A DNA stretch of 54,249 nt. Source: Anaerolineae bacterium (GTDB lineage Bacteria > Chloroflexota > Anaerolineae > Aggregatilineales > Phototrophicaceae). This document shows, one piece after another, positions 33,338 to 42,732 of the stretch (positions are counted from its first letter, which is position 1; each line of letters begins with the position of its first letter). The notes beneath the pieces are model-generated. The model had not been told where the DNA came from. It made no database searches and worked only from the letters and a program-made list of their open reading frames with translations. The stretch spans positions 1 through 54,249 of the forward strand of contig JAJDXR010000016.1 of the NCBI GenBank assembly GCA_022823165.1, in the 5' to 3' direction. The position numbers were made by a program, and so were the translations under genes.

Positions 33338-35683
33338 ATGAGTACGCGCATATTCGGGAGTGGCATCAAGCGGCGGGAAGACCCGCGGCTGATCACCGGT
33401 GAAGCGCGCTATACCGACGATATCAAGCTGCCGGGCGTCTTGCATATGGCGGTGGTGCGCAGCCCCTACGCGCACGCCAACATCGTCAGCATCGATAGTT
33501 CGGCCGCTGAAGCTATGGACGGCGTGGTCGCGGTGTACACTGGCGAAGACCTAGACCTGGCGGGATTGCCTACCGCTTGGCTGATCCCCGACAGTGACTT
33601 GAAGACGCCGGAGCATCCTGCGCTGGCGAAGGGCAAGGTGCGCTACGTCGGCGACGGCGTGGCCATGGTGCTGGCTGATGACCGCTATCGGGCGCAGGAC
33701 GCGGCCGATGCCGTGGTCGTCGAATACGAAGAGCTGCCGGCGGTGATCGATCCTGAAGCAGCCGCGCAAGCAGGCGCGCCGCTGATCCACGATGATGTGG
33801 AGGGCAATATCGCTTTCACTTGGGCGCCCTTCGATAAAGAAGCCAGCGACGAGGCTTTCGCGAAGGCTGATGTGGTCGTGTCCGAGCGCATTCTGCAGCA
33901 GCGCCTGCTGCCGACGGCGATGGAGCCGCGCGCTGCTATGGCCCAGTTCAACGCGGCCACGCAGGAGCTGACGCTCTGGTGCACCTCGCAGAACCCGCAT
34001 ATTCACCGCTTCATCATCAGCGCCGTGACCGGCTTGAACGAAAACAGGGTGCGGGTGATCGCGCCGGAAGTCGGCGGCGGCTTCGGCAGCAAGATCCCCT
34101 GCTATCCTGACGAAGCGCTGGTCAGCTGGGCGGCTATGAAGTTGGGCGTGCCAGTCAAATGGACCGAGACGCGCAGCGAGAATTACCTGATCACCATCCA
34201 CGGCCGCGACCACGTGCAGCATGTGGAAATGGCGGCCAGCAAGGACGGCAAGCTGCTGGGCGTACGCGCGACCGTATACGCCGGCATGGGCGGCTACCTG
34301 TCGACGGCGGCGCCGGGCATCCCCACGATTCTGCACGGCTTGCTCTATGTCGGCCCCTATACCATCGACAGCGTCTACTGCAAGTCCATCGGCGTGATGA
34401 CCAACGGTACGCCGACCGACGCCTATCGCGGCGCCGGCCGGCCGGAAGCGACCTTCCTGCTTGAGCGCATGGTCGACAATGTCGCCCGCGAAATCGGCAT
34501 GGATCCGGCCGAATTGCGGCGCAGGAACCTGATCCCGGCTTTCGAAGACGGGTATGACGTGGCGGCCGGTCTGACTTACGATAGCGGCGATTACCCGGCC
34601 GCTTTTGAAAAGGCGCTGGACATGGCCGGTTACGATGACTTCCGCCAAGCGCAAGCCGACGCGCGTTCGAGGGGCCGTTATCTTGGCATCGGCGTGACAG
34701 CTTACACCGAGATGTGCGGGCTGGGTCCCAGTCAAGTCGCGGGCGCGGTCGGCTTCCAGGGTGGCTTGTGGGAGAGCGCGACCGTACGCGTGACGCCCAC
34801 GGGTAAGGTGCAAGCGCTGATCGGCGCCTCGCCGCACGGGCAAGGCTCGGAGACGACGCTGGCGCAGATTATCTCTGAGGAACTGGGCTTCCCGGTGGAG
34901 GATATTGAAGTCGTGCATGGCGATACCACCGAGACGCCTATGGGCTGGGGCACTTATGGCAGCCGCACGACGCCGGTCACCGGCGCGGCGCTGGCCCATG
35001 CCTCGCGCAAGCTCAAGGACAAGGCGCGCGTTTTGGCGGCGCATCTCATGGAAGCCAATGTCGATGACATCGAATACGCCGACGGCAGCTTCTCGGTCAA
35101 AGGCTCGCCCGATCAAGCCCAGAGTATCCAGGATGTGGCGCTGATGGCGCACCTGGCCTGGAATATGCCCGAGGGCATGGATCCGGGTTTCGAGGAGTCG
35201 CAATTCTACGATCCGCCCAACTTTGTTTACCCCTTCGGCACGCATATCGCCATTGTCGAAGTCGATGCCGAAACCGGCGAGATCGAGTTGCAGCGCTACA
35301 TCGCCGTTGACGACTGCGGCCCGCAGATCAACCCGGAGATTGTGGCCGGGCAGATTCACGGCGGCGTGGTGCAAGGGGTGGCGCAGGCGCTCTGTGAAGG
35401 CGTGATTTACGATGACAATGGACAATTGCTGACAGGCACCATGCAAGATTATTGTATGCCCAAGGCGGATATGTTCCCTAATTTCGAACTGGGCGAGACG
35501 GTGACGCCGTCGCCGCATCATCCGATAGGCGTGAAGGGGGTCGGCGAGACCGGCACGATCGCGAGTACGCCCACGGTGTACAACGCGGTTCTGGATGCGC
35601 TGGCGCCGCTGGGCGTCGATCAGATCGACATGCCTTTGACATCGGCGAAAGTATGGGGAGCGATTCAAGCTGCCCGCTCGTAA
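33338..35683 (+). CDS. Molybdopterin-binding large subunit, form II CoxL-like
   Basis: This 781-residue protein is the catalytic subunit of a xanthine-oxidase-family hydroxylase. The active-site loop reads AYRGAGR (residues 362-368), which defines form II (BMS-type) CoxL. The AYXCSFR of genuine aerobic CO dehydrogenase is absent. The N-terminal domain (LITGEARYTDDIKLPG) and the Mo-cofactor strands (VGGGFGSKIPCYPDE, GVGETGTIASTPTVYNAV) are intact. The substrate is probably an aldehyde or N-heterocycle, not certain to include CO. A long antisense frame over this gene is a shadow. Confidence 0.92.
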   Translation: MSTRIFGSGIKRREDPRLITGEARYTDDIKLPGVLHMAVVRSPYAHANIVSIDSSAAEAMDGVVAVYTGEDLDLAGLPTAWLIPDSDLKTPEHPALAKGKVRYVGDGVAMVLADDRYRAQDAADAVVVEYEELPAVIDPEAAAQAGAPLIHDDVEGNIAFTWAPFDKEASDEAFAKADVVVSERILQQRLLPTAMEPRAAMAQFNAATQELTLWCTSQNPHIHRFIISAVTGLNENRVRVIAPEVGGGFGSKIPCYPDEALVSWAAMKLGVPVKWTETRSENYLITIHGRDHVQHVEMAASKDGKLLGVRATVYAGMGGYLSTAAPGIPTILHGLLYVGPYTIDSVYCKSIGVMTNGTPTDAYRGAGRPEATFLLERMVDNVAREIGMDPAELRRRNLIPAFEDGYDVAAGLTYDSGDYPAAFEKALDMAGYDDFRQAQADARSRGRYLGIGVTAYTEMCGLGPSQVAGAVGFQGGLWESATVRVTPTGKVQALIGASPHGQGSETTLAQIISEELGFPVEDIEVVHGDTTETPMGWGTYGSRTTPVTGAALAHASRKLKDKARVLAAHLMEANVDDIEYADGSFSVKGSPDQAQSIQDVALMAHLAWNMPEGMDPGFEESQFYDPPNFVYPFGTHIAIVEVDAETGEIELQRYIAVDDCGPQINPEIVAGQIHGGVVQGVAQALCEGVIYDDNGQLLTGTMQDYCMPKADMFPNFELGETVTPSPHHPIGVKGVGETGTIASTPTVYNAVLDALAPLGVDQIDMPLTSAKVWGAIQAARS

Positions 35684-35716
35684 TCGAAATCGTCTGGCGG
35701 TTGCTGACGGTCAGTG

Positions 35717-35826
35717 TCTACACGACCCGGTACGTCGCCCGCCAGCCAAGTGAAGCAGTAGGGACGACTAGGCAAGTCGCCCGCCAACCAAGAGAAACTG
35801 TAGGGGCTACTCACTGAGTCGCCCGT
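35717..35826 (+). repeat. Three tandem REP-like elements inside the Cox-like operon
   Basis: Degenerate copies at 35717-35743, 35758-35785 and 35799-35826 are all in the same direction and repeat about every 41 bases. Each ends in GTCGCCCG. They fill most of the 168-base gap between the large and FAD subunit genes and could form mRNA hairpins that change subunit ratios. Confidence 0.6.
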
Positions 35827-35851
35827 CTGAAGGACAAACGGAGGAGGCAAT

Positions 35852-36697
35852 ATGTGGCCCAATAAATTTGAATACACGCGCGCGGGCTCGGTAGACGAAG
35901 CGCTTGGCGCGATCAGCGATGAGGGCAAATTCCTGGCCGGCGGGCACAGCCTGCTGCCGGTGATGAAGCTGCGCCTGGACGCGCCCGAGCAATTGGTGGA
36001 CATCGGCGGGATCGACTCGCTGCGCGGCATCTCGGCCAACGGCGAGCTGAGCATCGGCGCGACCACGACCCATGCCGAGATCGCCGCTTCGGCCGATGTG
36101 CAAGCGATGTGCGCCGGGCTGGCCAGCGCCTGCGGGCAAGTGGGCGACCAAGCCGTGCGCAACTTCGGCACGATAGGCGGCAATATCGCCCATGCCGATC
36201 CGGCTTCCGACCCGCCGACGGTGCTGGTGGCTTGCGGCGCCACGGTCCATATTCAAGGCGCCGGCGGCGCGCGCTCGGTGGGCGCGGAAGACTTCTTCGT
36301 CGATCTCTTCGAGACGGCGCTGGACGATGGCGAGCTGATCACGAGCGTCAGCCTGCCCAACTGCAGCGATTGCCAATGCGCCTATGTGAAGTTCCCGCAT
36401 CCGGCCTCACGCTACGCCATTGTGGGAGTCGCGGTTTGTCTGAAGATGGACGGCGACACCTGCGCGTCGGCCGATGTGGCGGTCGGCGGGGCCACCGTGA
36501 AGGCGGTCAAATGCGCGGGAGCGGAAGCGGCGCTGGCGGGCTCGACGCTGGACGATGCGGCGCTGAGCGCGGCGGCTGAAGCGGTGAAAGCCGATATCGG
36601 CGACTGGCTGGCCGGCGACATCGCTTATCCCGAGGCTTATCGCCAGCAGATGGCGGGCGTCTTCCTCAAGCGAGCCGTGGCCGCGGCGACTGGCTAG
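35852..36697 (+). CDS. FAD-binding subunit of a molybdenum hydroxylase, CoxM-like
   Basis: This 281-residue protein has a start with GGAGGA upstream. FAD-binding motifs are AGGHSLLPVMKLRL near 30-43 and NFGTIGGNIAHADPASDPP near 105-123, followed by the CoxM-type C-terminal domain. It transfers electrons from the CoxS-like subunit to the electron acceptor. The order S-L-M differs from the M-S-L order of the classical coxMSL operon. Confidence 0.92.
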   Translation: MWPNKFEYTRAGSVDEALGAISDEGKFLAGGHSLLPVMKLRLDAPEQLVDIGGIDSLRGISANGELSIGATTTHAEIAASADVQAMCAGLASACGQVGDQAVRNFGTIGGNIAHADPASDPPTVLVACGATVHIQGAGGARSVGAEDFFVDLFETALDDGELITSVSLPNCSDCQCAYVKFPHPASRYAIVGVAVCLKMDGDTCASADVAVGGATVKAVKCAGAEAALAGSTLDDAALSAAAEAVKADIGDWLAGDIAYPEAYRQQMAGVFLKRAVAAATG

Positions 36698-37153
36698 CGG
36701 CGAAATTCCGCAAAGAACCCGTTCTGTAGGGGCGAGCCTTGGCTCGCCCTTTTCTGTGGCGAGCGCACCCAAATGTGTTGATCGCGAATCGGCCCGGACC
36801 TTACATGCTAATCCACCGCAGAGGCACAGAAGTGGAACAAAGTAAGTCATGCAAATTTCACAGCATCGGGTCAGCCAAGGCCGACCCCTACAGGGTTCAA
36901 AATATAGTCGAAATTTGTAGGGGCGAGCCTTGGCTCGCCCACACAAACACGAAAATTCGCTATTTTGTGATGATGTACCTATATTCTCATTACTTACTCG
37001 CACTTACTGAGGACACAGAGAAGAACCTTGGGAGAGGTGGCACTTTGAGCCGCTTATTTGTGTTGGGATCGTTGCAGGCGGGCGAGCCAAGGGGCGCGTA
37101 GACACAGCCCGTCGCTCGTCCCTACAAAGCCAGTAAAGCGCAAGCGCAGCGCG
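36698..37153. repeat. Intergenic cluster of REP-like and CTCTGTG-family elements
   Basis: I see no gene in these 456 bases. A REP-like copy lies at 36725-36749 (+). A REPIN-like pair consists of 36868-36892 (-) and 36916-36940 (+), 23 bases apart. The plus copies at 36725 and 36916 are identical over 25 bases. A further degenerate inverted pair lies at 37076-37101 and 37110-37129. CTCTGTG-type arms at 36813-36831 and 37006-37023 flank the REPIN pair. Confidence 0.65.
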
Positions 37154-37780
37154 CTAAAAGAACCCGCGCCGCTGGAAGCGCTCTTCCTTCCAGAAGTCGC
37201 CATCGTTGTGATAGCCGCCTTGCTCCCAAAAACCTGGCTTATCGACCGGGCTGAATTCCAGGGCGCGCAGGAATTTGGCGCTCTTCCAGAAATAGCGTTT
37301 GGGCACCACCGTGCGCAGCGGACCGCCGTGCTCCATAAGTTCCGGCTCGTGCAGAAAGCGCCCTTCGTATTTGTAAGCGAGCATGACATCGTCGTCGTCC
37401 ATGATCGCCAGCGGCAAGTTGGTGGTATAGCCGTATTCACAATGCGCGATGACGAAGCGCGCGTCGTCGCTGATCTCGAGCAAGCCCAGGAAATCGCGGA
37501 ACATGACGCCTTCCCAAGTGGTGTCGAATTTGCTCCAGCGCGTGACGCAGTGGATGTCCACTGTCATCCGCCCGGTGGGCAGTTGCTGGAATTCTTCCCA
37601 GTTCCAGCGCTGCTCTTGCTTCACCGCGCCGAATACGCGCAGGTCCCAGGTGGCGGGATCAAAGCTGGGCGTGGGACCATAAGTGAGAACGGGGAATCTC
37701 TCGGTCAGGGATTGGCCATCGGGCAAGCGGCCGGCGGCGCGCATTTCTCGTTCTTTCGCGCGGCGGGTGAGTTGGGACAT
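37154..37780 (-). CDS. Sulfite-oxidase-like molybdopterin-dependent oxidoreductase
   Basis: The ATG at 37780 with AGGAA upstream gives 208 residues; the frame is open further upstream but runs into a neighbouring gene. The fold is the sulfite oxidase type without heme or dimerisation domain. The Mo-ligating cysteine is Cys78 in DIHCVTRWS, followed by [12 protein letters not shown] and the [19 protein letters not shown] segment. There is no Tat signal, so it is probably cytoplasmic, unlike MsrP. Similar stand-alone proteins (YuiH type) are of unknown substrate. It is close to a molybdenum hydroxylase operon and shares the cofactor demand. Confidence 0.85.
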   Translation of the reverse strand: MSQLTRRAKEREMRAAGRLPDGQSLTERFPVLTYGPTPSFDPATWDLRVFGAVKQEQRWNWEEFQQLPTGRMTVDIHCVTRWSKFDTTWEGVMFRDFLGLLEISDDARFVIAHCEYGYTTNLPLAIMDDDDVMLAYKYEGRFLHEPELMEHGGPLRTVVPKRYFWKSAKFLRALEFSPVDKPGFWEQGGYHNDGDFWKEERFQRRGFF

Positions 37781-37815
37781 CGGTAATTCCTGGATTTGAT
37801 TGGCATTTGGCGGGT

Positions 37816-37841
37816 GGGCGAGCCACCGGCTCGCCCCTACA
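37816..37841 (-). repeat. REP-like palindrome upstream of the sulfite-oxidase-like gene
   Basis: Read on the minus strand it begins TGTAGGGGCGAGCC and ends GGCTCGCCC around a short GGT-centred loop. It lies between the M20 hydrolase stop and the sulfite-oxidase-like start, so it is in the shared leader if the two are cotranscribed. Confidence 0.65.
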
Positions 37842-37872
37842 CATTTCATCTGGAGAGTGGGGCAGGCATGCT

Positions 37873-39117
37873 CTAAACCGTCAGCTGCAAGATCGCGCGC
37901 AGCAAGATATTGGCACCGATTTCGACATGACGCCATTCGGTATGTTCTTTGGGATTATGGCTGATGCCGCCCACAGATGGCAAGAAGATCATGCCGGCGG
38001 GCACCAACTGGTTCATGATCTGGGCGTTGTGGCCGCTGTAGCTGGCGATGGCGGCGCAGCGCGCGCCTTCCGCCTGACAGGCAGTTTCAATTTGGCGGAA
38101 GAGATAGCCGGACATACGCTCGGGGGCGCGATGCAAAACGCGTTCTGTGGCGACGGTCAGGCGATGCCGGCGCGCGCAGTCCCGCGCCAGTTGGATGAGC
38201 TGTTCTTCCATGTCCTTTAACGTGGCGGTGTCGGGATGGCGAAATTCAATGCGCAGCGAAGCCTCGGCCGGCACAACGTTGAAACTGTCGGGTTCAACCG
38301 CCAGGTGGCCGCAATTGACGACGCCCTCAGGGTAACCGGCGGTGACGAGATTGTGGGCGGCGATGATAAACGCGGCCGCGCCTTGCAAGGCATCGCGGCG
38401 TTCATCGGCGGTGGTGGTGCCGGCGTGCGCGGCTTCCCCGTAGAAGACGACATTGTAGCTGGTGCGGCCCACGATGCGAGCGACGATGCCGATGTCCAGG
38501 TCTTGCTCGTGCAGGCGCTTGCCTTGCTCGATATGCAGTTCCAGATAACCGAGGATGGACTTGGGGTCGCGCTGGGCGTGGTGCAGTTCATCGAGCAAGA
38601 TGCCGGCGCGGTAGAGCGCGGCGCGGAAGGCCATATTGTCCTGCAAGGTATCGCTGAGGTCGGCGGCGGATATCTTGCCGATCAGGCCGTTGCTGCCGAA
38701 AAGCGATTTCCAGGTGCCTTCTTCATCGGTGAAATTGATGGCTTCCAGGTGATAGCGGGGTTTGAGACCGGCTTCCTGGATGCGGCGCAGGCATTCCAGC
38801 GCGGCCAGTACGCCAATGGCGCCGTCATAGCGGCCGCCGTTGGGTACGGTATCAAGGTGGGAGCCGATCATTAAGGTCTGGGCGCCGGGGTCAGCCGCGG
38901 GTAGGCAGCCGCTCAAATTGCCGACCTCGTCATCTTTGACCTGCAGGCCGGCTTCTTCAATGCGGTCGGCGAACCAGGCGCGCGCCGCCAGGTCTTCATT
39001 GGATAAAGCCAGGCGCGAGACGCCGCCGCCAATGGTGGCGCCGATTTCGGCCAAGGCGTCAAAGTCGGCGCGCAGGCGCTCGCTGTCGATTCTTATATGG
39101 CAGGCAGAGTGGGCCAA
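37873..39117 (-). CDS. M20 family amidohydrolase (allantoate / N-carbamoyl-L-amino-acid hydrolase type)
   Basis: This 414-residue zinc peptidase-fold enzyme starts at a TTG; no in-frame ATG is available upstream before a stop. Metal-binding segments are [16 protein letters not shown] (first His and bridging Asp), [24 protein letters not shown] and the C-terminal [17 protein letters not shown]. The closest types are HyuC/AllC, which hydrolyse carbamoyl or ureido groups of amino acids or allantoate. It has a good promoter with an overlapping palindrome, and the sulfite-oxidase-like gene lies 92 bases downstream. Confidence 0.87.
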   Translation of the reverse strand: MAHSACHIRIDSERLRADFDALAEIGATIGGGVSRLALSNEDLAARAWFADRIEEAGLQVKDDEVGNLSGCLPAADPGAQTLMIGSHLDTVPNGGRYDGAIGVLAALECLRRIQEAGLKPRYHLEAINFTDEEGTWKSLFGSNGLIGKISAADLSDTLQDNMAFRAALYRAGILLDELHHAQRDPKSILGYLELHIEQGKRLHEQDLDIGIVARIVGRTSYNVVFYGEAAHAGTTTADERRDALQGAAAFIIAAHNLVTAGYPEGVVNCGHLAVEPDSFNVVPAEASLRIEFRHPDTATLKDMEEQLIQLARDCARRHRLTVATERVLHRAPERMSGYLFRQIETACQAEGARCAAIASYSGHNAQIMNQLVPAGMIFLPSVGGISHNPKEHTEWRHVEIGANILLRAILQLTV

Positions 39118-39154
39118 GGAGCCATCCCATCACGAAGCGGCTAATTGTGATTCG

Positions 39155-39182
39155 ATTATAGTTACAAAATGTAATCTCACAA
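39155..39182 (-). promoter_or_regulatory. Promoter with overlapping palindrome (candidate operator) of the M20 hydrolase gene
   Basis: On the minus strand TTGTGA (39182-39177) and TATAAT (39160-39155) are 16 bases apart. The spacer contains TTACA-AAA-TGTAA (39162-39174), a perfect inverted repeat of five-base arms. Its position between -35 and -10 fits a repressor site. Confidence 0.5.
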
Positions 39183-39286
39183 GCAGTCGGGCCAGGTCGA
39201 TGCGACGGGCGGCGTCTGCCTTGTACCTTGTTATCGCCTTGCTTTGGGTTAGGATGAATTGATTGTCCGCGAGCAGGTCCCGCAAA

Positions 39287-40537
39287 ATGTTCGGTATCGC
39301 CCCGTCGATTGATCCAAGCGAGCGCCAGAATTCCGCCTATCGCTGGGTGATATTGGTGATGGTAACGCTTTCCGGCTTTCTGGTGATGGGCTTTCCCACG
39401 ACCGGTTTGTCGGCCATGTTCAGCGAGATCGCGGAAGGGCTGGGGCTGGACTTGATCGAGATCGGCGTGATCTGGGGCATCGGCACTGGCATGGGCATTT
39501 TCACGGCTTTGTTGGGCGGGGCTGTCATTGATGTATTTGGCACGCGCCGTACGCTGGTGCTGCTGTGCCTGGCGACCGGCGTCTTTGGCGCGCTGCGCGG
39601 CTTGGCGGTGGATTTTCTGTCGCTGTTCATTTTCTCATTCCTCTTCGGCATGGTGCAGCCGATCTTGCCGATGAATTTTGTCAAGTTGAATCGTGAATGG
39701 TTCGCTTCGCGCCAGCTCGGGTTCGCCTCGGGCGTGATGTCGGCCGGGTTCGCCACCGGCCTGATGCTGGGCTCGCGCTTGAGCGCCACGGTACTCTCGC
39801 CCCTGCTGGGCGGCTGGCGCGCGGTGCTGATTTTCCTGGGTCTCTGCGCCATTGTTATGGCGGTTGTCTGGGCGCTGCTGCATCCTCCCAGCGAGCGTCG
39901 TCCGCAGGAGCGCCCGGGCCAGCGCCTCAACATCCGCGAGGTGCTGGCTAACCTGCGTTATGTGACGCGCTTCCGCGAATTGTGGGTGATCGCGCTGGCG
40001 GTCTTCGGCGTATTGGGTTTGATGCGCGGCCTGGTGGGCTATGTGCCGACCTATCTGCGCGAGATCGGTTGGGGCGCGGTCGAGGCTGATAGCGCCATCA
40101 CGGTTTTCTTCTTCTGCAGCTTGATCGGCGTGGTGCCGATTTCCCATCTGTCCGATCGGCTGGGCAATCGGCGGCTGGTGATGGCTTTCGGCACATCAAT
40201 GATGACGCTGGGAACGCTGCTGATGTTCCTGGTGGGCGATAACTTCTGGGGCGTGATGCTGGCGATGGCGCTGGCCGGCTTCACCTTTGACAGCTTCATG
40301 GCGCTGAAGGGCGCCTCCATCACCGAGGTGGACGGGTTACAGATCGCCCTGGTGGGCAGCGCCTTGGGTTTCGGCGGTATGCTGCAGAATATCGGCTCGA
40401 CCATCACGCCGCCGCTGGGCAATACCCTGTCGACCGTGGCGCTGAATACGCCCTTTCTGCTTTGGGCGGCTTCCGGCGTATTCGCCACGTTGATGCTGCT
40501 CAGCTACCGCAAGCGCAAGAGACACTCGTCGCATTAA
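39287..40537 (+). CDS. MFS transporter, first of a tandem pair
   Basis: About 416 residues from the ATG at 39287; a TTG at 39263 is an alternative start. The protein has about 12 transmembrane helices in two six-helix bundles. The loop DVFGTRRTLVLLCLA between TM2 and TM3 and SDRLGNRRLVMAFG between TM8 and TM9 are typical MFS signatures. It closely resembles the next gene along its whole length, with shared segments such as FVKLNREWFASRQLGFA and GLVGYVPTYLREIGW. The substrate is unknown; it is divergent from the M20 hydrolase, so an organic acid or ureide is conceivable. Confidence 0.87.
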   Translation: MFGIAPSIDPSERQNSAYRWVILVMVTLSGFLVMGFPTTGLSAMFSEIAEGLGLDLIEIGVIWGIGTGMGIFTALLGGAVIDVFGTRRTLVLLCLATGVFGALRGLAVDFLSLFIFSFLFGMVQPILPMNFVKLNREWFASRQLGFASGVMSAGFATGLMLGSRLSATVLSPLLGGWRAVLIFLGLCAIVMAVVWALLHPPSERRPQERPGQRLNIREVLANLRYVTRFRELWVIALAVFGVLGLMRGLVGYVPTYLREIGWGAVEADSAITVFFFCSLIGVVPISHLSDRLGNRRLVMAFGTSMMTLGTLLMFLVGDNFWGVMLAMALAGFTFDSFMALKGASITEVDGLQIALVGSALGFGGMLQNIGSTITPPLGNTLSTVALNTPFLLWAASGVFATLMLLSYRKRKRHSSH

Positions 40538-40611
40538 CAATCAGCAACATGTCCCGATTAAGCGATGCTCCAGTTGACCCATGCGGGCGAGTTCCTCGCT
40601 AGCGCCCGCCG

Positions 40612-41862
40612 ATGACCCCTGCCAGCAAATTCCACGACCGACAGCATTCCTCATATCGCTGGGTGATTCTGGCTATGGTGAGCTTGTCGGGTTTTGTAAC
40701 CATGGGTTTCCCTATCGCCGGATTATCGGCGCTGTTCAGTGAGATTGCCGCCTCGCTGGATCTCGATCTCATTCAGATCGGCGTGATTTGGGGCGTGGGC
40801 ATGGCGATGGGCATCTTCACCGCTTTTATCGGCGGCTCGCTCATCGACTATTTCGGCACGCGGCGGTCGCTGGTATTTATGTGCCTGGCGGCCGGCGTCT
40901 TCAGCGCGCTGCGCGGCTTGGCGGTCGATTTCTGGTCGCTGTTGCTGTTCTCGTTTCTGCACGGTGCGCTGCAACCGATACTGCCGCTGAACTTTGTCAA
41001 GCTGAATCGCGAGTGGTTTGCCTCGCGGCAGTTGGGTTTCGCGGCCGGTGTCATGGCTCTGGGCTTCGCCCTGGGCGCCATGCTGGGCTCGCGCTTTAGC
41101 GCGACCGTGCTGTCGCCGCTGCTCGGTGGCTGGCGGGCGGTGCTGATCGTCTTTGGGCTTAGCTCAATGTTATTGGCGGTTCTTTGGGCGCTGCTGCATC
41201 CGCCGGTTGATAGGAAGCGTCAAAGCGGCTTGCATCTGCGGCTATTGCTGTCGAATGCGCGGCGCGTGGCCGGCTTCCGCGAGTTGCGCGTTATTGCGCT
41301 GGCGGTCTTCGGCGCGGTCGGGCTGGCGCAAGGGCTGGTGGGCTATGTGCCGACCTATCTGCGCGAGATTGGCTGGGCGGCCGTCGATGCCGATAGCGCC
41401 ATTCCGGTGTTCTTCCTGGCCAGCTTAATCGGCGTCGTGCCGATATCGCAACTGTCCGACCGCCTGGGGGATAGGCGCCTGGTGATGACAGTCGGCACGA
41501 GCATGATGACGCTGGGCGCGCTCATAATGTACTTCGCCAGCGATAACTACTGGGCGGTCATTCTGGCTATGGCGCTGGGCGGCTTGTGCTTCGACAGCTT
41601 CATGGCTTTGATGGGCGCCTCAATCACGGAAGCGCGCGGGCTGGATATGGCGCTGGTGGGCAGCGCGCTGGGCTTCGGCGGCATGCTGCAGAATCTGGGC
41701 GGGGCGCTGCTGCCGCCGCTAGGCAACACCTTGAGCGTCTTTAGCTTGAACGCGCCTTTTTTACTCTGGGCGGCTTGCGGGCTTTTCGCCACGCTGGCGC
41801 TGCTGAGTTATCGTGGTGGCAGGGCGAGGTCCGCGCGGGACTCAGCCTTTGATGCCGATTGA
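40612..41862 (+). CDS. MFS transporter, second of a tandem pair
   Basis: This 416-residue polytopic protein, with about 12 helices, is paralogous to the gene 74 bases upstream. It has the same signatures (DYFGTRRSLVFMCLA, SDRLGDRRLVMTVG) and the same loop before TM5 (FVKLNREWFASRQLGFA). Differences concentrate in the N-terminus and the central loop. Its last 21 bases overlap the end of the convergent ABC permease gene. The tandem copies suggest duplication with possible substrate divergence. Confidence 0.87.
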   Translation: MTPASKFHDRQHSSYRWVILAMVSLSGFVTMGFPIAGLSALFSEIAASLDLDLIQIGVIWGVGMAMGIFTAFIGGSLIDYFGTRRSLVFMCLAAGVFSALRGLAVDFWSLLLFSFLHGALQPILPLNFVKLNREWFASRQLGFAAGVMALGFALGAMLGSRFSATVLSPLLGGWRAVLIVFGLSSMLLAVLWALLHPPVDRKRQSGLHLRLLLSNARRVAGFRELRVIALAVFGAVGLAQGLVGYVPTYLREIGWAAVDADSAIPVFFLASLIGVVPISQLSDRLGDRRLVMTVGTSMMTLGALIMYFASDNYWAVILAMALGGLCFDSFMALMGASITEARGLDMALVGSALGFGGMLQNLGGALLPPLGNTLSVFSLNAPFLLWAACGLFATLALLSYRGGRARSARDSAFDAD

Positions 41863-42732
41863 CGCCAGCCCGCCGATGAGATGGCGCTGAGCGAAGAAAT
41901 AGACCACGAGAATGGGAATTATTGATACGAGCGTCGCGCCCATAAACAGGTGCCATTCTACACTGTAACGCCCCTGGAAGAAGGCGAGCCCGACCGAGAT
42001 CGGATAAGAATTCCAATCGCGCAGGAAGATAATCGGCTCCAGAAAATCGTTCCAGACCCAGACAAAAGTAAAGACGACGACCACGGTGAGGGCGGGGCGG
42101 CTCAGCGGGATGATGATGCGGTAGAGGATGCCCCAGGCGCCGGCGCCGTCGATGCGGGCGGCATCGTCCAGGTCGCGCGGGATAGTGCGGATGAATTGCG
42201 TCATCAAAAAGATGAAAAAGGGATTGCCGAAAAATGCGGGCAGAATCAGCGGCCAGTAAGTATCGATCAAGCCGAGCTTTTGATAGAGCCAGAACATAGG
42301 GATGAGCTTGATATGCCCTGGCACCATCATTGTGCTGAGCATCAAGAGAAAAAGCACATGCTTGCCGGGGAAGTCAAAGCGGGCGAAGCCGTAAGCGATA
42401 ATCGGCGTCGAGATTAGACCGCCGATGATATTGGCCAGGACCAGGATGGCGCTGTTGAGCATGTAGCGGGCTAGGGGATACTTGCCAAAGGCTTCCGCGT
42501 AGTTGCCCCATTGCGGCTCGCTGGGGATCCATTCGGGCGGCCAGGCGAAGATCTCTTGCGGCATCTTGAGCGATGTCGATGCCATCCAGAATATGGGCAA
42601 CATGAAGAGCAGCGCCAGGAAGGTCATCAGCGCATAGACCAAGGCGCGCCCGACCCAGCGCGTATAGCGCCGCCGCGCCTCGCTCCGCCGTAGTTGCCCC
42701 TGGACATCAAGCGCGCGCGCGTCAGTTCTCAT
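41842..42732 (-). CDS. Carbohydrate ABC transporter permease, MalG/UgpE type
   Basis: This 296-residue inner-membrane permease has six hydrophobic helices. The EAA loop reads DAARIDGAGAWGILYRIIIPLSRPAL near residue 190 and contacts the ATPase. The C-terminal PILVVYFFAQRHLIGGLASIGIKG is typical of MalG-like subunits. It overlaps the upstream permease gene by 11 bases. Its stop region overlaps the convergent MFS gene. Confidence 0.92.
   Translation of the reverse strand: MRTDARALDVQGQLRRSEARRRYTRWVGRALVYALMTFLALLFMLPIFWMASTSLKMPQEIFAWPPEWIPSEPQWGNYAEAFGKYPLARYMLNSAILVLANIIGGLISTPIIAYGFARFDFPGKHVLFLLMLSTMMVPGHIKLIPMFWLYQKLGLIDTYWPLILPAFFGNPFFIFLMTQFIRTIPRDLDDAARIDGAGAWGILYRIIIPLSRPALTVVVVFTFVWVWNDFLEPIIFLRDWNSYPISVGLAFFQGRYSVEWHLFMGATLVSIIPILVVYFFAQRHLIGGLASIGIKG

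Noticed and set aside
33551..35668. 705-codon antisense frame over the CoxL-like gene
   Set aside because: Its product has no recognisable domain and is His/Arg-rich, as expected for the reverse frame of a high-GC gene; the plus strand encodes a full molybdenum hydroxylase.
33338..35683. Calling the Cox-like operon a CO dehydrogenase
   Set aside because: The active-site loop is AYRGAGR (form II), not AYXCSFR.
35717..35826. Possible CRISPR array in the regularly spaced repeats
   Set aside because: Only three degenerate copies about 41 bases apart, each an imperfect palindrome with no unique spacer of constant length; the same element occurs singly elsewhere.
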